50,956 nucleotides of DNA from an uncultured Chlorobiaceae bacterium (GCA_903928225.1 CAIYPU010000121.1:1-50956); one strand, 5' to 3'. Positions 9,091 to 17,379 are shown, counted from the stretch's first letter. Notes: a model not told the origin generated them from the letters alone. Numbers and translations: made by a program.

Positions 9091-9801
9091 ATGAGTGTAT
9101 TTACGCTGTTTTCATGTAATTTATTGCGCAAAAAGCTTTCGGCAATCCTTGGTCTGACGATGGTTGCGTTGTTGCATGGCAATGCCGTTCATGCAGAAAG
9201 CAAAGGAGGTGTGCAGGTTCATCTCGATCTTGCCAGCGCTTATGTCACCAAGGGTTCGAATTACGGTGATTCACCGGCAATCCAGCCGGAGATAAGCTAT
9301 ACCTTTCCCGGCTCCGGGATCGTGGCGGGAGTCTGGAGCTCATTCGCACTGCTGCCCCAGGATGGAGTGCGTTACCATGAGATCGATCCCTACATTCTCA
9401 TTCCTGCAGGCAACCTGAGTCTCATCCTGACCGATTACTACCTGCCGCAGCTCGGAGGTTTGTTCGATTTCCGCAATACTCCTGACGGTCCGAATACCGT
9501 CGAAATCAGCGCGCTCTATACCGTTGGAAAAATAAGCTTCTATGGAGCATTGGAAGTCGGGGGGTATGATTTCGACAAGGCGAGGTATCTTGAAGCGAAG
9601 TATACTTTCCTTGAAAAAGGTGGATATACCGCCAGGGCATATGTTGGGGCCGGTGATGAAATGGCGTATGCACCCGGGAAAGGGGATGATTTCGCCCTTG
9701 TCAATCTCGGCGTAACCGTTTCGAATGACCGGCTGTCTTTTTCCCTGGTCCGGAACCCGGACAGTGAAAAGACTTATTTTGTAGCGAAAGCCTCTTTCTA
9801 G
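9091..9801 (+). CDS. outer-membrane beta-barrel protein, TorF/Gcw_chp-like putative porin
   Basis: 236 residues. The signal peptide covers about residues 1-35 (KKLSAILGLTMVALLHGNAVHA, likely cut after VHA). The mature part alternates polar and hydrophobic residues and opens with LDLASAYVTKGSNYGDSPAIQPEI, which resembles the DYxxRGxSxxxxxPAxQ start of TorF-type (Gcw_chp) putative porins. It ends in KASF, with the terminal Phe expected of a Bam substrate. About ten strands would fit. No ligand can be inferred. It is monocistronic, with terminators on both sides. Confidence 0.7.
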   Translation: MSVFTLFSCNLLRKKLSAILGLTMVALLHGNAVHAESKGGVQVHLDLASAYVTKGSNYGDSPAIQPEISYTFPGSGIVAGVWSSFALLPQDGVRYHEIDPYILIPAGNLSLILTDYYLPQLGGLFDFRNTPDGPNTVEISALYTVGKISFYGALEVGGYDFDKARYLEAKYTFLEKGGYTARAYVGAGDEMAYAPGKGDDFALVNLGVTVSNDRLSFSLVRNPDSEKTYFVAKASF

Positions 9802-9870
9802 ATTGATTGCTTATTAAGGCACTTTTACGGAAGGAATAAGAGAGAAAGGATGCTCGGATTATCAGCAATG

Positions 9871-9899
9871 AAAAAGGCCCGTTCAATGGGCCTTTTTTT
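9871..9899. terminator. bidirectional terminator between porin and tRNA-Cys
   Basis: AAAAAGGCCC at 9871-9880 and GGGCCTTTTTTT at 9888-9899 form a strong stem with a 7-base loop. A U-run is available on both strands, so it can end the plus-strand porin transcript and the minus-strand tRNA-Cys transcript. Confidence 0.75.
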
Positions 9900-9931
9900 G
9901 TTTTGCCGGCAAATTCAGGCCCGCTTCATAT

Positions 9932-10005
9932 TGGAGGCGAAGAGCGGATTCGAACCGCTGTACAAGGTTTTGCAGACCTCTGCCTAGCCACTCGGCCACT
10001 TCGCC
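9932..10005 (-). tRNA. tRNA-Cys (anticodon GCA)
   Basis: A 74-base cloverleaf on the minus strand. The acceptor stem GGCGAAG pairs with CTTCGCC. The anticodon loop CTGCAAA carries GCA, and the T arm has GTTCGAATC. The discriminator base is U, as CysRS requires, and CCA is encoded at 9934-9932. There is no intron. It is the only tRNA found in the window. Confidence 0.95.
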
Positions 10006-10097
10006 CTGAATTGAACTGTCAAGGTAAGAAAAAGTTGCGGTTTTACAAACGGAAGTGATAATAATGCAAGGTTTTGTTTGTCCCCCAAGAGATTCTT

Positions 10098-10790
10098 TCA
10101 TGCTGTTTCGTCATTGACCCTTTCGATGCAATCTTTGCTGATATATCGGGGGTTGTTGACTTTCGTCGATACTGGATAAAGGTCGAGGATTCCGTCTTCG
10201 GGAGTGACAAGCAGCGACCTGTTATCCTGATTTGCGGAGTCAAGCCAGATTCTCCATGTATCGGGTTCGAGGATAACCGGCATTCTCTGATGGATGGCTC
10301 TCATTTCCCTGTTTGCGGTGGTTGTGATGATGGTACAGGTATGCAGCGCTTCACTGGCGTTATCCGCAGGTGTCCAGGACTCCCATAAGCCTGCAAACGC
10401 CATCGGCTTGTTGTCGGCCCTGTGGACATACCAGGGCAACTTTTTCCCTCCGGGGGATTCTTTCCATTCATAGAAGCCGCTGGCGGGGACAAGGCAATGA
10501 TTCCGGTTCAGCGCGTGCCGGAAATATGGTTTAACAGCTATGCTTTCCGCCCTGGCATTGATCGGGCGCACTTTCGGGAGGTGTTCAGACCAGTGCGGGA
10601 CAAGCCCCCAGCCTGCATTTGCAAAAACATTGCTGTCGTGGTTGCCTTTCAGGATTGCAATCCGGCTACCGGGAGCGATGTTGAAACCGGGATTAAAATG
10701 AAAACCATCATCTTCTTCAAATGGAAGGTCAAGCTGCCGGAGCTGCTCGATGAAATATTTCAGTTCGAAAAAACCGAACCTGCCGCACAT
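10098..10790 (-). CDS. SRAP/HMCES-family abasic-site DNA-protein crosslink protein (YedK-like)
   Basis: 230 residues. The start is fixed at the ATG at 10790, because family members begin Met-Cys-Gly-Arg-Phe and Cys2 must become N-terminal to form the thiazolidine crosslink with abasic sites in single-stranded DNA. A longer open frame exists upstream and is not used. Further landmarks are FNIAPG, the WGLVPHW segment, INARAE, the catalytic-site SGFYEWKE and IHQRMPVIL with the active-site His. It protects abasic sites in ssDNA from error-prone processing. It faces rmuC divergently across 122 bases, placing two DNA-maintenance genes on one intergenic region. Confidence 0.93.
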   Translation of the reverse strand: MCGRFGFFELKYFIEQLRQLDLPFEEDDGFHFNPGFNIAPGSRIAILKGNHDSNVFANAGWGLVPHWSEHLPKVRPINARAESIAVKPYFRHALNRNHCLVPASGFYEWKESPGGKKLPWYVHRADNKPMAFAGLWESWTPADNASEALHTCTIITTTANREMRAIHQRMPVILEPDTWRIWLDSANQDNRSLLVTPEDGILDLYPVSTKVNNPRYISKDCIERVNDETA

Positions 10791-10912
10791 GGAAATGGAA
10801 GGTAAAAGATATAAAATCCAAATAGAGAGAGGAACCGCCATCCTTCTCGCTCTGCACGAAAGATGTTTGCAGTACTCCTTGTTTGTACTATCAATATCCA
10901 ACAACCTTTCCC

Positions 10913-12193
10913 ATGACAGAATTCCTTTTTTTCCTTGTGCTTGCCGTTCTGCTGGTTTTCATAGCCTATCGGGTCGTTCGCGATGCTCCCCTGAAAACCG
11001 AACTTGCAAGGCTGCGCTCGGACGAAGAGGATTTGCGGGATGCCCTGCAGAAACAGGATTTCTTTGCAAGTGAGAACGAAGCGTTGAAGGTCCGGAACGC
11101 CGTGCTGGAAAATGAGCTTGAGAACGAACGGCGCAGGCACGTGCAGGGCGACGAGTTCCTGCGGGTCACGGAAGAACGTCTGAAAATCGAATTTGAAAAC
11201 CTTTCCCGCCGAATTCTCGAAGAGCGGGGAAAATCACTTGGCGAGGAGAACCGGCAACGCCTTGATGCTTTGCTTCTGCCCTTACGGGACCAGCTCGATT
11301 CATTCCGCAGAAGGGTAGACGAGGTCCATAAAAACGATACTGAGCATTCCGCCCGACTGATTGAACAGGTTCGACAGCTTCAGGAAATGAGCGGACGGGT
11401 GAGTCATGAAGCGAACATGCTTGCCCGGGCAATCAAAGGGGATGCCAAAAAGCAGGGAGAGTGGGGTGAGCTGATTGTCGAGAGGATTTTTGAGGCATCC
11501 GGACTTGAAAAGGGACGCGAGTATTTTTCGCAGGAAACATACCGCTCGGAAGGCGGTCAACTGAAAAGGCCTGATTTTCTTGTGATCCTTCCCGGAAACA
11601 AGGCTGTGATCGTCGATGCGAAAATATCCCTGACGGCCTATGAACGCTACTGCAACGAAGATGATGACGCCAGGCGGCAGCAGGCGCTCAGGGAACATGT
11701 CCAGTCTGTCAGGCGGCACATCGCTGCCATGCAGGAAAAGGATTACAGCGAAATAGAAGGGAACAGGACGCTTGATTTCATCATTCTGTGCATACCCCTG
11801 GAGCCTGCATGGCAGATCGCCATGCAGGCCGATCCTGAGCTGCTTTATGGGCTCTCCGGTAAAAACGTAGTGCTTTGCGGTCCGTCCACCCTGATGATCA
11901 CCCTGAAAGTCATCGCCCAGATCTGGCGCCGGGAAAATGAAAACAGGAATGCGGAGCTTATTGCCGAAAAGGCAGGGAAAATCTATGACCAGGTTTTTCT
12001 TGTTTACGAAGCCCTGGACGAAGCGCGAAAGAAACTTTCAGGCCTGACCGATTCATTGGAGCTCGCATCGAAACGGCTCAGGGAAGGAAAAGGCAATCTT
12101 GTCGGCAGGGTTGAGGAAATTCGAAAACTCGGCGCCAAGGTAAGCCGCCAGATACCCGGGGTCTTATCGGGAGACAGTGAAGCCGGGAAGTAG
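10913..12193 (+). CDS. rmuC: DNA recombination protein RmuC
   Basis: 426 residues from the ATG at 10913; a TTG ten codons upstream is unlikely. An N-terminal membrane anchor covers residues 2-20 (TEFLFFLVLAVLLVFIAYR). A long coiled coil runs to about residue 165. The RmuC nuclease-like domain begins at GEWGELIVERIFEASGL, with PDFLVILPGNKAVIVDAKISL carrying the restriction-endonuclease-like Asp and DAK catalytic motif, and FIILCIPLEPAW later. RmuC limits recombination between inverted repeats and has been tied to defence against mobile DNA. It is followed by a shared hairpin terminator facing sqr. Confidence 0.95.
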   Translation: MTEFLFFLVLAVLLVFIAYRVVRDAPLKTELARLRSDEEDLRDALQKQDFFASENEALKVRNAVLENELENERRRHVQGDEFLRVTEERLKIEFENLSRRILEERGKSLGEENRQRLDALLLPLRDQLDSFRRRVDEVHKNDTEHSARLIEQVRQLQEMSGRVSHEANMLARAIKGDAKKQGEWGELIVERIFEASGLEKGREYFSQETYRSEGGQLKRPDFLVILPGNKAVIVDAKISLTAYERYCNEDDDARRQQALREHVQSVRRHIAAMQEKDYSEIEGNRTLDFIILCIPLEPAWQIAMQADPELLYGLSGKNVVLCGPSTLMITLKVIAQIWRRENENRNAELIAEKAGKIYDQVFLVYEALDEARKKLSGLTDSLELASKRLREGKGNLVGRVEEIRKLGAKVSRQIPGVLSGDSEAGK

Positions 12194-12238
12194 GATGTTT
12201 GCTGTTGCCGAAGGGTTTGGCCCGAATAAACATAAAAA

Positions 12239-12272
12239 GGGAAGCATCGATGGAGTGGGTTCGATGCTTCCC
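12239..12272. terminator. terminator between convergent rmuC and sqr
   Basis: GGGAAGCATCGA at 12239-12250 and TCGATGCTTCCC at 12261-12272 make a perfect 12-bp stem with a 10-base loop. On the minus strand it is followed by TTTTTA, so it serves sqr best. The plus-strand tail CTGGTTTT is weaker. Confidence 0.75.
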
Positions 12273-12297
12273 CTGGTTTTAGGGCATACTGTTGAGT

Positions 12298-13524
12298 TCA
12301 GCCAACATGTTTGCCTGCCATGACAAGGGTCGGAGGTGCACCAAGGTGCCTGCCGGCCAGGAGGACGTTCCAGTAAAGCGGTTCGAAGCCGAGCTTTCCG
12401 TACCAGTTCATTTTCGTTTCATGCAGCAGTGTGAATGGTCCGAGCTTGGGCATCGGGTACTTTCCGGGAAGCGGCTCGATCCTGTAGTTGAAATCGATAA
12501 GGGAGGACGTGCCTTTGGAATAGACGATAAAGCAGGTCGAATGGCCGTCGTAGATCTCTTCAGGCTTGACTCCATGGATTTCCGCCATGATGTTGAATAC
12601 CACGACGTCAGCTTCATAGTGGGCAACTGAACCGGCTTTCGATGTCGGAACGTTCGTAGCGTCGCCGATCACGTAAATCCTTTCATGCTTGAGGGCTTTC
12701 AGGGTGTTGTGGTGTGTTGGCACGTAACCGATGCCGTCATCGATGCCGGAATCGCTGATAACCTTGTCGCCGATGGTGGTCGGAACGATAACAAGCAGGT
12801 CGTAGTTGACCTTGTCGCCCTGTACGGATTCGATGTACTTTTCCTTGCCGTTGACCATGTTCAGTTCGAAACCTGTTGTGATCTTGACATTTTTCTCTTT
12901 TGCCGATTCTGTGAACACGGCTGAAGCTTTCGGTTTGGTGAATGCGCCGGGAAGAGGGGTGACATATTCTATTTCACATTTGTTCCTGATGCCGCGGCTT
13001 TTAAGATACCAGTCGGTAAGGAAGACGAACTCGATAGGCGCTACCGGACATTTGAAGGGAAGTTCGGCAACATTCATGACGATTTTGCCGCCATCGAATT
13101 CCTTGAGTTTCTTACGAAGCTGTTCTGCTGCATCAAGGTAATAGAAAGAAAACGCGGTCTTGTTCCAGGTATCCAGCAGGCCGTCATTTTCTTCAGGGGC
13201 GATCCGGCAGCCGGTGCTGATGACGAGGAAGTCGTAATTGAACGTATGGTTCTTGGTTGTGACCTGCTGTTTTTCTGGATCGATCCGGGTGATTTCATCA
13301 ATGACGAAATTGATGCCGGGGATAATGTATTTTTTTCTCGATTTCACCAGTTTTTTCGTGCTTGAAAGGCCGAATGGCACGAAAAGAAGACCCGGCTGGT
13401 ATAGATGGTCGTCATCACGGTCAATAATCGTGATCTCCCAGTCTGCAGGCAGGTGCCTTCTGAGATTGTTCGCGACAATTGTTCCACCAGTTCCTGCTCC
13501 TAAAACAACAATTTTTTTTGACAT
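12298..13524 (-). CDS. sqr: sulfide:quinone oxidoreductase
   Basis: 408 residues. The start is the ATG at 13524, preceded by GGAGG at good spacing; the ATG five codons upstream lies inside that ribosome binding site. The protein is a flavoprotein of the pyridine-nucleotide-disulfide superfamily: VVLGAGTGGT at residues 6-15 binds FAD, STGCRIAP holds Cys106, LPFKCPVAP holds Cys159, IGDAT at residues 287-291 is the second FAD motif, and HSTCFIVYSKG holds Cys331. The three Cys match the arrangement used to oxidise sulfide to polysulfide and reduce the quinone pool. It has no signal peptide, being a peripheral membrane enzyme. Green sulfur bacteria carry several Sqr types, and I cannot assign the type with certainty. 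Confidence 0.93.
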   Translation of the reverse strand: MSKKIVVLGAGTGGTIVANNLRRHLPADWEITIIDRDDDHLYQPGLLFVPFGLSSTKKLVKSRKKYIIPGINFVIDEITRIDPEKQQVTTKNHTFNYDFLVISTGCRIAPEENDGLLDTWNKTAFSFYYLDAAEQLRKKLKEFDGGKIVMNVAELPFKCPVAPIEFVFLTDWYLKSRGIRNKCEIEYVTPLPGAFTKPKASAVFTESAKEKNVKITTGFELNMVNGKEKYIESVQGDKVNYDLLVIVPTTIGDKVISDSGIDDGIGYVPTHHNTLKALKHERIYVIGDATNVPTSKAGSVAHYEADVVVFNIMAEIHGVKPEEIYDGHSTCFIVYSKGTSSLIDFNYRIEPLPGKYPMPKLGPFTLLHETKMNWYGKLGFEPLYWNVLLAGRHLGAPPTLVMAGKHVG

Positions 13525-13539
13525 AGAAACGGCCTCCAT

Positions 13540-13588
13540 TTAACGTTAAGATATTGATATATAATAATATGACGATACCGGTACGGTA
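13540..13588 (-). promoter_or_regulatory. palindrome-rich promoter region of sqr
   Basis: The leader upstream of the sqr ribosome binding site holds three dyads in under 50 bases: TTAACGTTAA at 13540-13549, ATATTGATAT at 13551-13560 and TACCG-gta-CGGTA at 13576-13588. A TATA-rich block lies between them. They could be operators and a -10 region. No known factor is matched. Confidence 0.35.
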
Positions 13589-13641
13589 TTACAGGTCATG
13601 CCGCCGGTTCCCTGTTTCCGATATCCGGAAAGACATCGATC

Positions 13642-13905
13642 ATGAAATCAAGGGAATTGATTCTTTTCACGACAAAACTTGGCGGACTGAGAGGATCTGC
13701 CCTGATAAATGCGCTGAATCTCGATGAGTTCTCACGAAAAGATCGCGCTCGAAGACAACCTGAATTAAAAGCGAAGGAGATCAGATTTCAGGTTCAAGAT
13801 AAAAAAATCGTTCGAATCTTTGATAACCGGCCGGGATTATCCGAATGCCGTTACCTGGAAGAATATCTGTATTCCTTTATGCCCGTATTCCGTTACGATT
13901 GTTAA
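13642..13905 (+). CDS. small protein of unknown function
   Basis: 87 residues, basic in the middle (EFSRKDRARRQPELKAKEIR), with no signal peptide or membrane segment. Codon use is plausible and it starts with ATG, but there is no clear ribosome binding site and I recognise no domain. It stands alone between sqr and a 440-base gene-free region. It may be real and lineage-specific, or a chance frame. Confidence 0.4.
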   Translation: MKSRELILFTTKLGGLRGSALINALNLDEFSRKDRARRQPELKAKEIRFQVQDKKIVRIFDNRPGLSECRYLEEYLYSFMPVFRYDC

Positions 13906-14319
13906 GTTATGTAATAAAAGACTTAAATGCAAAATTTACAGTAAAGCATTGTTGAATTTGATTGTTCGAGACATGAGTGCACCGAAATGTATTTGACTTT
14001 TTATATCTGATACCACTGCAATTCGGGAGTGATAACGGGTGGACAAGTATCAATGCTGTTTTTGTAAAGAGGGGATATTGCTTTAATTTTTAGGGCAGAT
14101 CCATTTATTTGTTCCAAAACCCTATAGCTCCGGTTGGCCTTGACAAGAAGTGATCGAAATCCTCATTTTCCTTGAGTACACTTCGGTTTTTCGCTCTTGG
14201 TGAGTTGGAGTCGTGCTTCTCGCTACAAGAAAAAGAGGTCCCCTTAGGTAAAAAAATGAAGCAATGATGGTCAGCAGGGGGAAAAAATACTTGCCGGATA
14301 CCTTGTAAGGAATTCAGGT
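13906..14319. other. gene-free stretch with one copy of a diverged repeat
   Basis: No convincing gene, RNA or terminator. The part at 14178-14230 resembles, in inverted orientation, a segment at 16190-16249 on the far side of the ABC transporter gene. The run around 14301-14322 holds an AAGGAA Shine-Dalgarno-like sequence placed correctly for the ATA codon discussed for the next gene. Confidence 0.5.
14178..14230 (+). repeat. left copy of a diverged inverted intergenic repeat
   Basis: Begins ACACTTCGG and contains TCGTGCTTCTC at 14211-14221. On the opposite strand, 16190-16249 begins ACACTCCGG and has the same 11-mer 35 bases later (33 here). The matches between and after them include GGxTTxT, CGCT and ACAxxAAA. 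The two copies flank the ABC permease gene. Confidence 0.5.
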
Positions 14320-14346
14320 ATAACGAAAAAGATCATCCGGTATTTC

Positions 14347-15969
14347 ATGCTGGCAGGTGCCTTTTTGCTTTTTCTGTTATCCTCGCTGCATTTCAGTGGA
14401 GTATCGCATTTTTCGGTGAATATGGCGGTATATGGAGAAGCGAATGCCAGAGAACGCGAACATAATGACAAATACAGCACACTTGATGATCTGAAGAAAA
14501 AAAGGTTTGCCATATTTACCGGTACAGTTTATGACGGCTATGTTACAAGGACCTTTCCGGAAGCACAGGTCCTGAGGTTCGAAACGACTCCAGACATGAT
14601 TCTTGCCCTGATAAGCGGCAAAGCCGATGTCATGCTGATAGATCTGGTGAGTGCAGAAATCATTTTGAAGCAGAATCCCGTTCTTGGAATTCTTGAAAAT
14701 GATTTTTTCGATACTGACGCCGGCATAGGGTTCAGTAAAAATGAACCGGAACTGCGGGCCCGCTTCAACGAATATCTTGATGAAATTCGCTCGGACGGCA
14801 CATATGACGAGATATTCAGACGGTGGTTTGTGGAAAATCCTGATATGGTTAAAATGCCGGATATTCCCGCAAGCACTTCAGGCCCAAGGTATATCATGGG
14901 AGTAGCTGTCGATGATCTGCCTTTTATCGCGTTCATCAATGGTCAGCATGTCGGGTTCGATATCGAGATCATGAAACGGTTTGCACTGGACCAGAATATC
15001 AGGATCGATATCATGACCATGGAATTTTCCGCACTCGTTCCCGCTCTTGCATCCGGTAAAGTTTCCATCATAACCGATGGTATCGCCATAACTGAAGAAC
15101 GCAGCAAACTTGTTGATTTTTCAAATCCTTACGTTGTCTCGAAAACAGCAGCGGTTGTTCTCAAATCGAAAATGGCCGCATATTCCGGGAAGGCTCCCGA
15201 CAGCGATGCCGGTCCGCGAGCAAATGTGCAGGGATTTATCGCAACTACTGCTGACAGTTTCTATCGTAACATCATTCTTGAAGACCGCTGGAAAATCATC
15301 TTGTCCGGGTTGAAGATAACCGTCATTATTTCCATTTTTTCAACCCTTTTCGGGACATTGTTCGGCGCGGCAGTCTGTACGATGCGAATGTCCGGATGTG
15401 CACTGCTGAATATCCCCGCGAAGATTTACGTATCCGTTATGCGTGGTACTCCTGTTCTCGTTTTGCTGATGCTGATGTTCTATGTTGTTTTCGCTTCCAT
15501 CAATATCGATCCCGTAATTGTCGCCATCATCGCGTTCAGTCTGAATTTTGCCGCATATGTTTCGGAAATATTCAGGGCAGGGATACAGAGTATCGACAAA
15601 GGGCAGACTGAGGCCGGCATCGCCATGGGCTTTAGCGGGTTCAGGACATTTCTGTTCATTATTCTGCCCCAGACTGTCCGGAGGATATTGCCGGTCTACA
15701 AAGGTGAATTCATTTCCCTTGTAAAAATGACTTCGATAGTGGGTTACATAGCGGTACAGGACCTTGCGAAAGCAAGTGACATCATAAGGAGCCGTACTTT
15801 CGACGCTTTTTTTCCCCTGATGATGGTTGCAGTACTTTATTTTCTGATATCATTGCTGCTGCTTTTCGGTATCGAATATCTCGAACATAAAGCTGATCAC
15901 TCAATACAAAAGAAAACGTGCACTTCCCTGAGTGGAAGGTTTGAGAACGTGTCCGGGCATCTGCCTTAA
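14347..15969 (+). CDS. amino-acid ABC transporter: rearranged substrate-binding domain fused to permease
   Basis: 540 residues from the ATG at 14347. Reading upstream in frame adds ITKKIIRYF, a positive n-region for the hydrophobic segment LAGAFLLFLLSS, so translation may truly begin at an ATA at 14320. The periplasmic part is out of the usual order. Residues 44-161 match the second lobe and C-terminal end of an SBP_bac_3 domain (STLDDLKKKRFAIFTGT to DGTYDEIFRRWF). Residues 181-273 then match the N-terminal lobe (VGFDIEIMKRF, ITDGIAITEERSKLVDFSNPY). A permease of the His/Glu/Gln type follows from about residue 316, with RGTPVLVLLMLMFY and the EAA-like loop EAGIAMGF. No ATPase gene adjoins it. 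Tandem binding domains truncated at both ends are an alternative reading. Confidence 0.8.
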   Translation: MLAGAFLLFLLSSLHFSGVSHFSVNMAVYGEANAREREHNDKYSTLDDLKKKRFAIFTGTVYDGYVTRTFPEAQVLRFETTPDMILALISGKADVMLIDLVSAEIILKQNPVLGILENDFFDTDAGIGFSKNEPELRARFNEYLDEIRSDGTYDEIFRRWFVENPDMVKMPDIPASTSGPRYIMGVAVDDLPFIAFINGQHVGFDIEIMKRFALDQNIRIDIMTMEFSALVPALASGKVSIITDGIAITEERSKLVDFSNPYVVSKTAAVVLKSKMAAYSGKAPDSDAGPRANVQGFIATTADSFYRNIILEDRWKIILSGLKITVIISIFSTLFGTLFGAAVCTMRMSGCALLNIPAKIYVSVMRGTPVLVLLMLMFYVVFASINIDPVIVAIIAFSLNFAAYVSEIFRAGIQSIDKGQTEAGIAMGFSGFRTFLFIILPQTVRRILPVYKGEFISLVKMTSIVGYIAVQDLAKASDIIRSRTFDAFFPLMMVAVLYFLISLLLLFGIEYLEHKADHSIQKKTCTSLSGRFENVSGHLP

Positions 15970-16336
15970 AACCAGAACTATAGATTCAGATCAAATTCTT
16001 CCTGATTACGGGGCATACCTCCTTAGAAACCTGCCCAAAAAATACAGATTAATCACAATATTTTTTTACCGATGCATTGATACAGACCGATATTGTCTCG
16101 TTTCAAAATGCACAGGAAGGATGTTATTTTTTGCAGGGAATGCGGCTTTTAGCATTTTTCAGGGTAACGAAAAATAATAAAGGGCAGCTTTGTTTAGTGT
16201 CGTGAGAAGCACGAGTGCAAAGGCGGACGAAGCGTAGAACCCGGAGTGTCCACAGAGTACATGAGGATTTCGTGTATCGATGCCGTCCTTTATAATGAAC
16301 AAGCACGTGTTAACAGGGTCAATAACCGGTTCAACC
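15970..16336. other. gene-free stretch upstream of acpS with the right repeat copy
   Basis: 367 bases without a supported gene. It holds the inverted partner of the 14178-14230 repeat at 16190-16249. Short frames on both strands cover that repeat, but none has a ribosome binding site or recognisable product. Confidence 0.5.
16190..16249 (-). repeat. right copy of a diverged inverted intergenic repeat
   Basis: Read on the minus strand from 16249: ACACTCCGGGTT, then CGCT, then TCGTGCTTCTC (16214-16204), then ACACTAAACAAA. It pairs with the left copy at 14178-14230 in opposite orientation. Confidence 0.5.
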
Positions 16337-16705
16337 ATGAAGGGAACAACGGAAATAGGGATGGACATCGTCAATGTCGACAGAATAAGAAAATCAATCG
16401 AGCGATATGGCGACAAGTTTCTGGGTAAAATCCTTACTGAGAGAGAAATAGAGATATGCCGCAGGAAAGCCGATATGCTGCAGAGCGTCGCATCGAGATT
16501 CGCAGCCAAGGAAGCGATATCCAAAGCCCTTGGATGCGGTATCTGCAGGGATTTCACCTGGCACAGCGTGGAAATCCTCAACGATGGGGCCGGAAAACCG
16601 TTTGCGCATCTTGCGGTACCTTTGTCGAAATATCCGGATGTTGCAATAAAAATATCCTTGTCCCATGACCGGCAATATGCCGCTGCTATTGCTCTTATTT
16701 GTTAA
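16337..16705 (+). CDS. acpS: holo-[acyl-carrier-protein] synthase (4'-phosphopantetheinyl transferase)
   Basis: 122 residues from the ATG at 16337; the frame is open upstream but AcpS proteins begin just before the GxDIV motif. Visible are EIGMDIVNVDRI with the Mg-binding Asp, LTEREIEIC and SRFAAKEAISKALG, the last being the canonical second motif with Glu and Lys. The C-terminal half (ISLSHDRQYAAAIAL) also fits. It transfers phosphopantetheine from CoA to a serine of an acyl carrier protein. It sits 224 A/T-rich bases before a fatty-acid/polyketide-like operon that encodes its own ACP, so it may be dedicated to that carrier, or it may be the only housekeeping AcpS. Confidence 0.93.
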   Translation: MKGTTEIGMDIVNVDRIRKSIERYGDKFLGKILTEREIEICRRKADMLQSVASRFAAKEAISKALGCGICRDFTWHSVEILNDGAGKPFAHLAVPLSKYPDVAIKISLSHDRQYAAAIALIC

Positions 16706-16929
16706 ATCAGTAAATATCGCAAACAATAAATAGCGCATATTTATCATATAATTACGCAGTTAATTTTTTATTTTAATAATTATGTGCTTTCATTTAGTGG
16801 AGATCTTTTTTTTAGGGTAAATACCTGTTTTTATAATTGCACATTTGTACATTAAGCGTTCATATAAAACTTTACGGTTATTGCGGTTAAAGACCATTCA
16901 CGGATCATTCAACTTTTTTTTCTAATCCT

Positions 16930-17379
16930 ATGAGATGGCTGTTAATAGACAAAGTTCTTGAAATGGAGCCGGGAAAGCGTGCTGTCGGTGTCAGATGTTT
17001 TTCCCGTTCAGAACTGTTTTTCATGGACCATTTTCCCGCATATCCCATTGTTCCAGGTGTCCTTCAGATTGAGATGATCGCACAACTTGGCGGCAAATGT
17101 ATAGTCGCTTCGAATCCTCCATTCTTGCCAGTACTTACCTCGGTACATCAGGCAAAATTCAGAAAGGAAATTTTTCCAGGAGATAAATCTCTGGTCTATG
17201 TCGAGGTTGAAATGCGTAAGGCATACTCTACAGCGAAAGGGAAAATAGAGGTGGATGGTGTACTGGTATCCACGGTGGAATTGATGTATGGTCATATTTC
17301 CTCTGACGAGCAGGAAAGAAAAAAAGCGGTTTATGCAAAAACGCTTTCCGCAGATGTAACAACTATTTACGGAATATGA
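16930..17379 (+). CDS. 3-hydroxyacyl-ACP dehydratase, FabZ-like hot-dog protein
   Basis: 149 residues of the FabZ hot-dog fold. FFMDHFPAYPIVPGVLQIEMIAQLGG contains the catalytic His34 and Glu48 in the classical HFPxxPxxPGVLxxE spacing. It removes water from 3-hydroxyacyl-ACP. It opens the operon, and its stop overlaps the next start as ATGA (17376-17379). The C-terminal 25 residues past the core are slightly longer than in housekeeping FabZ. The upstream 224 bases are very A/T-rich and free of genes, suiting a promoter. In aryl-polyene-type clusters a FabZ-like enzyme works without the usual enoyl reductase, but a FabL-like reductase is present here. Confidence 0.9.
   Translation: MRWLLIDKVLEMEPGKRAVGVRCFSRSELFFMDHFPAYPIVPGVLQIEMIAQLGGKCIVASNPPFLPVLTSVHQAKFRKEIFPGDKSLVYVEVEMRKAYSTAKGKIEVDGVLVSTVELMYGHISSDEQERKKAVYAKTLSADVTTIYGI

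Noticed and set aside
16124-16581. Minus-strand frames of 60 and 140 codons around the repeat and acpS
   Set aside because: They cover the intergenic repeat and run antisense to acpS. The translated repeat gives no known domain.
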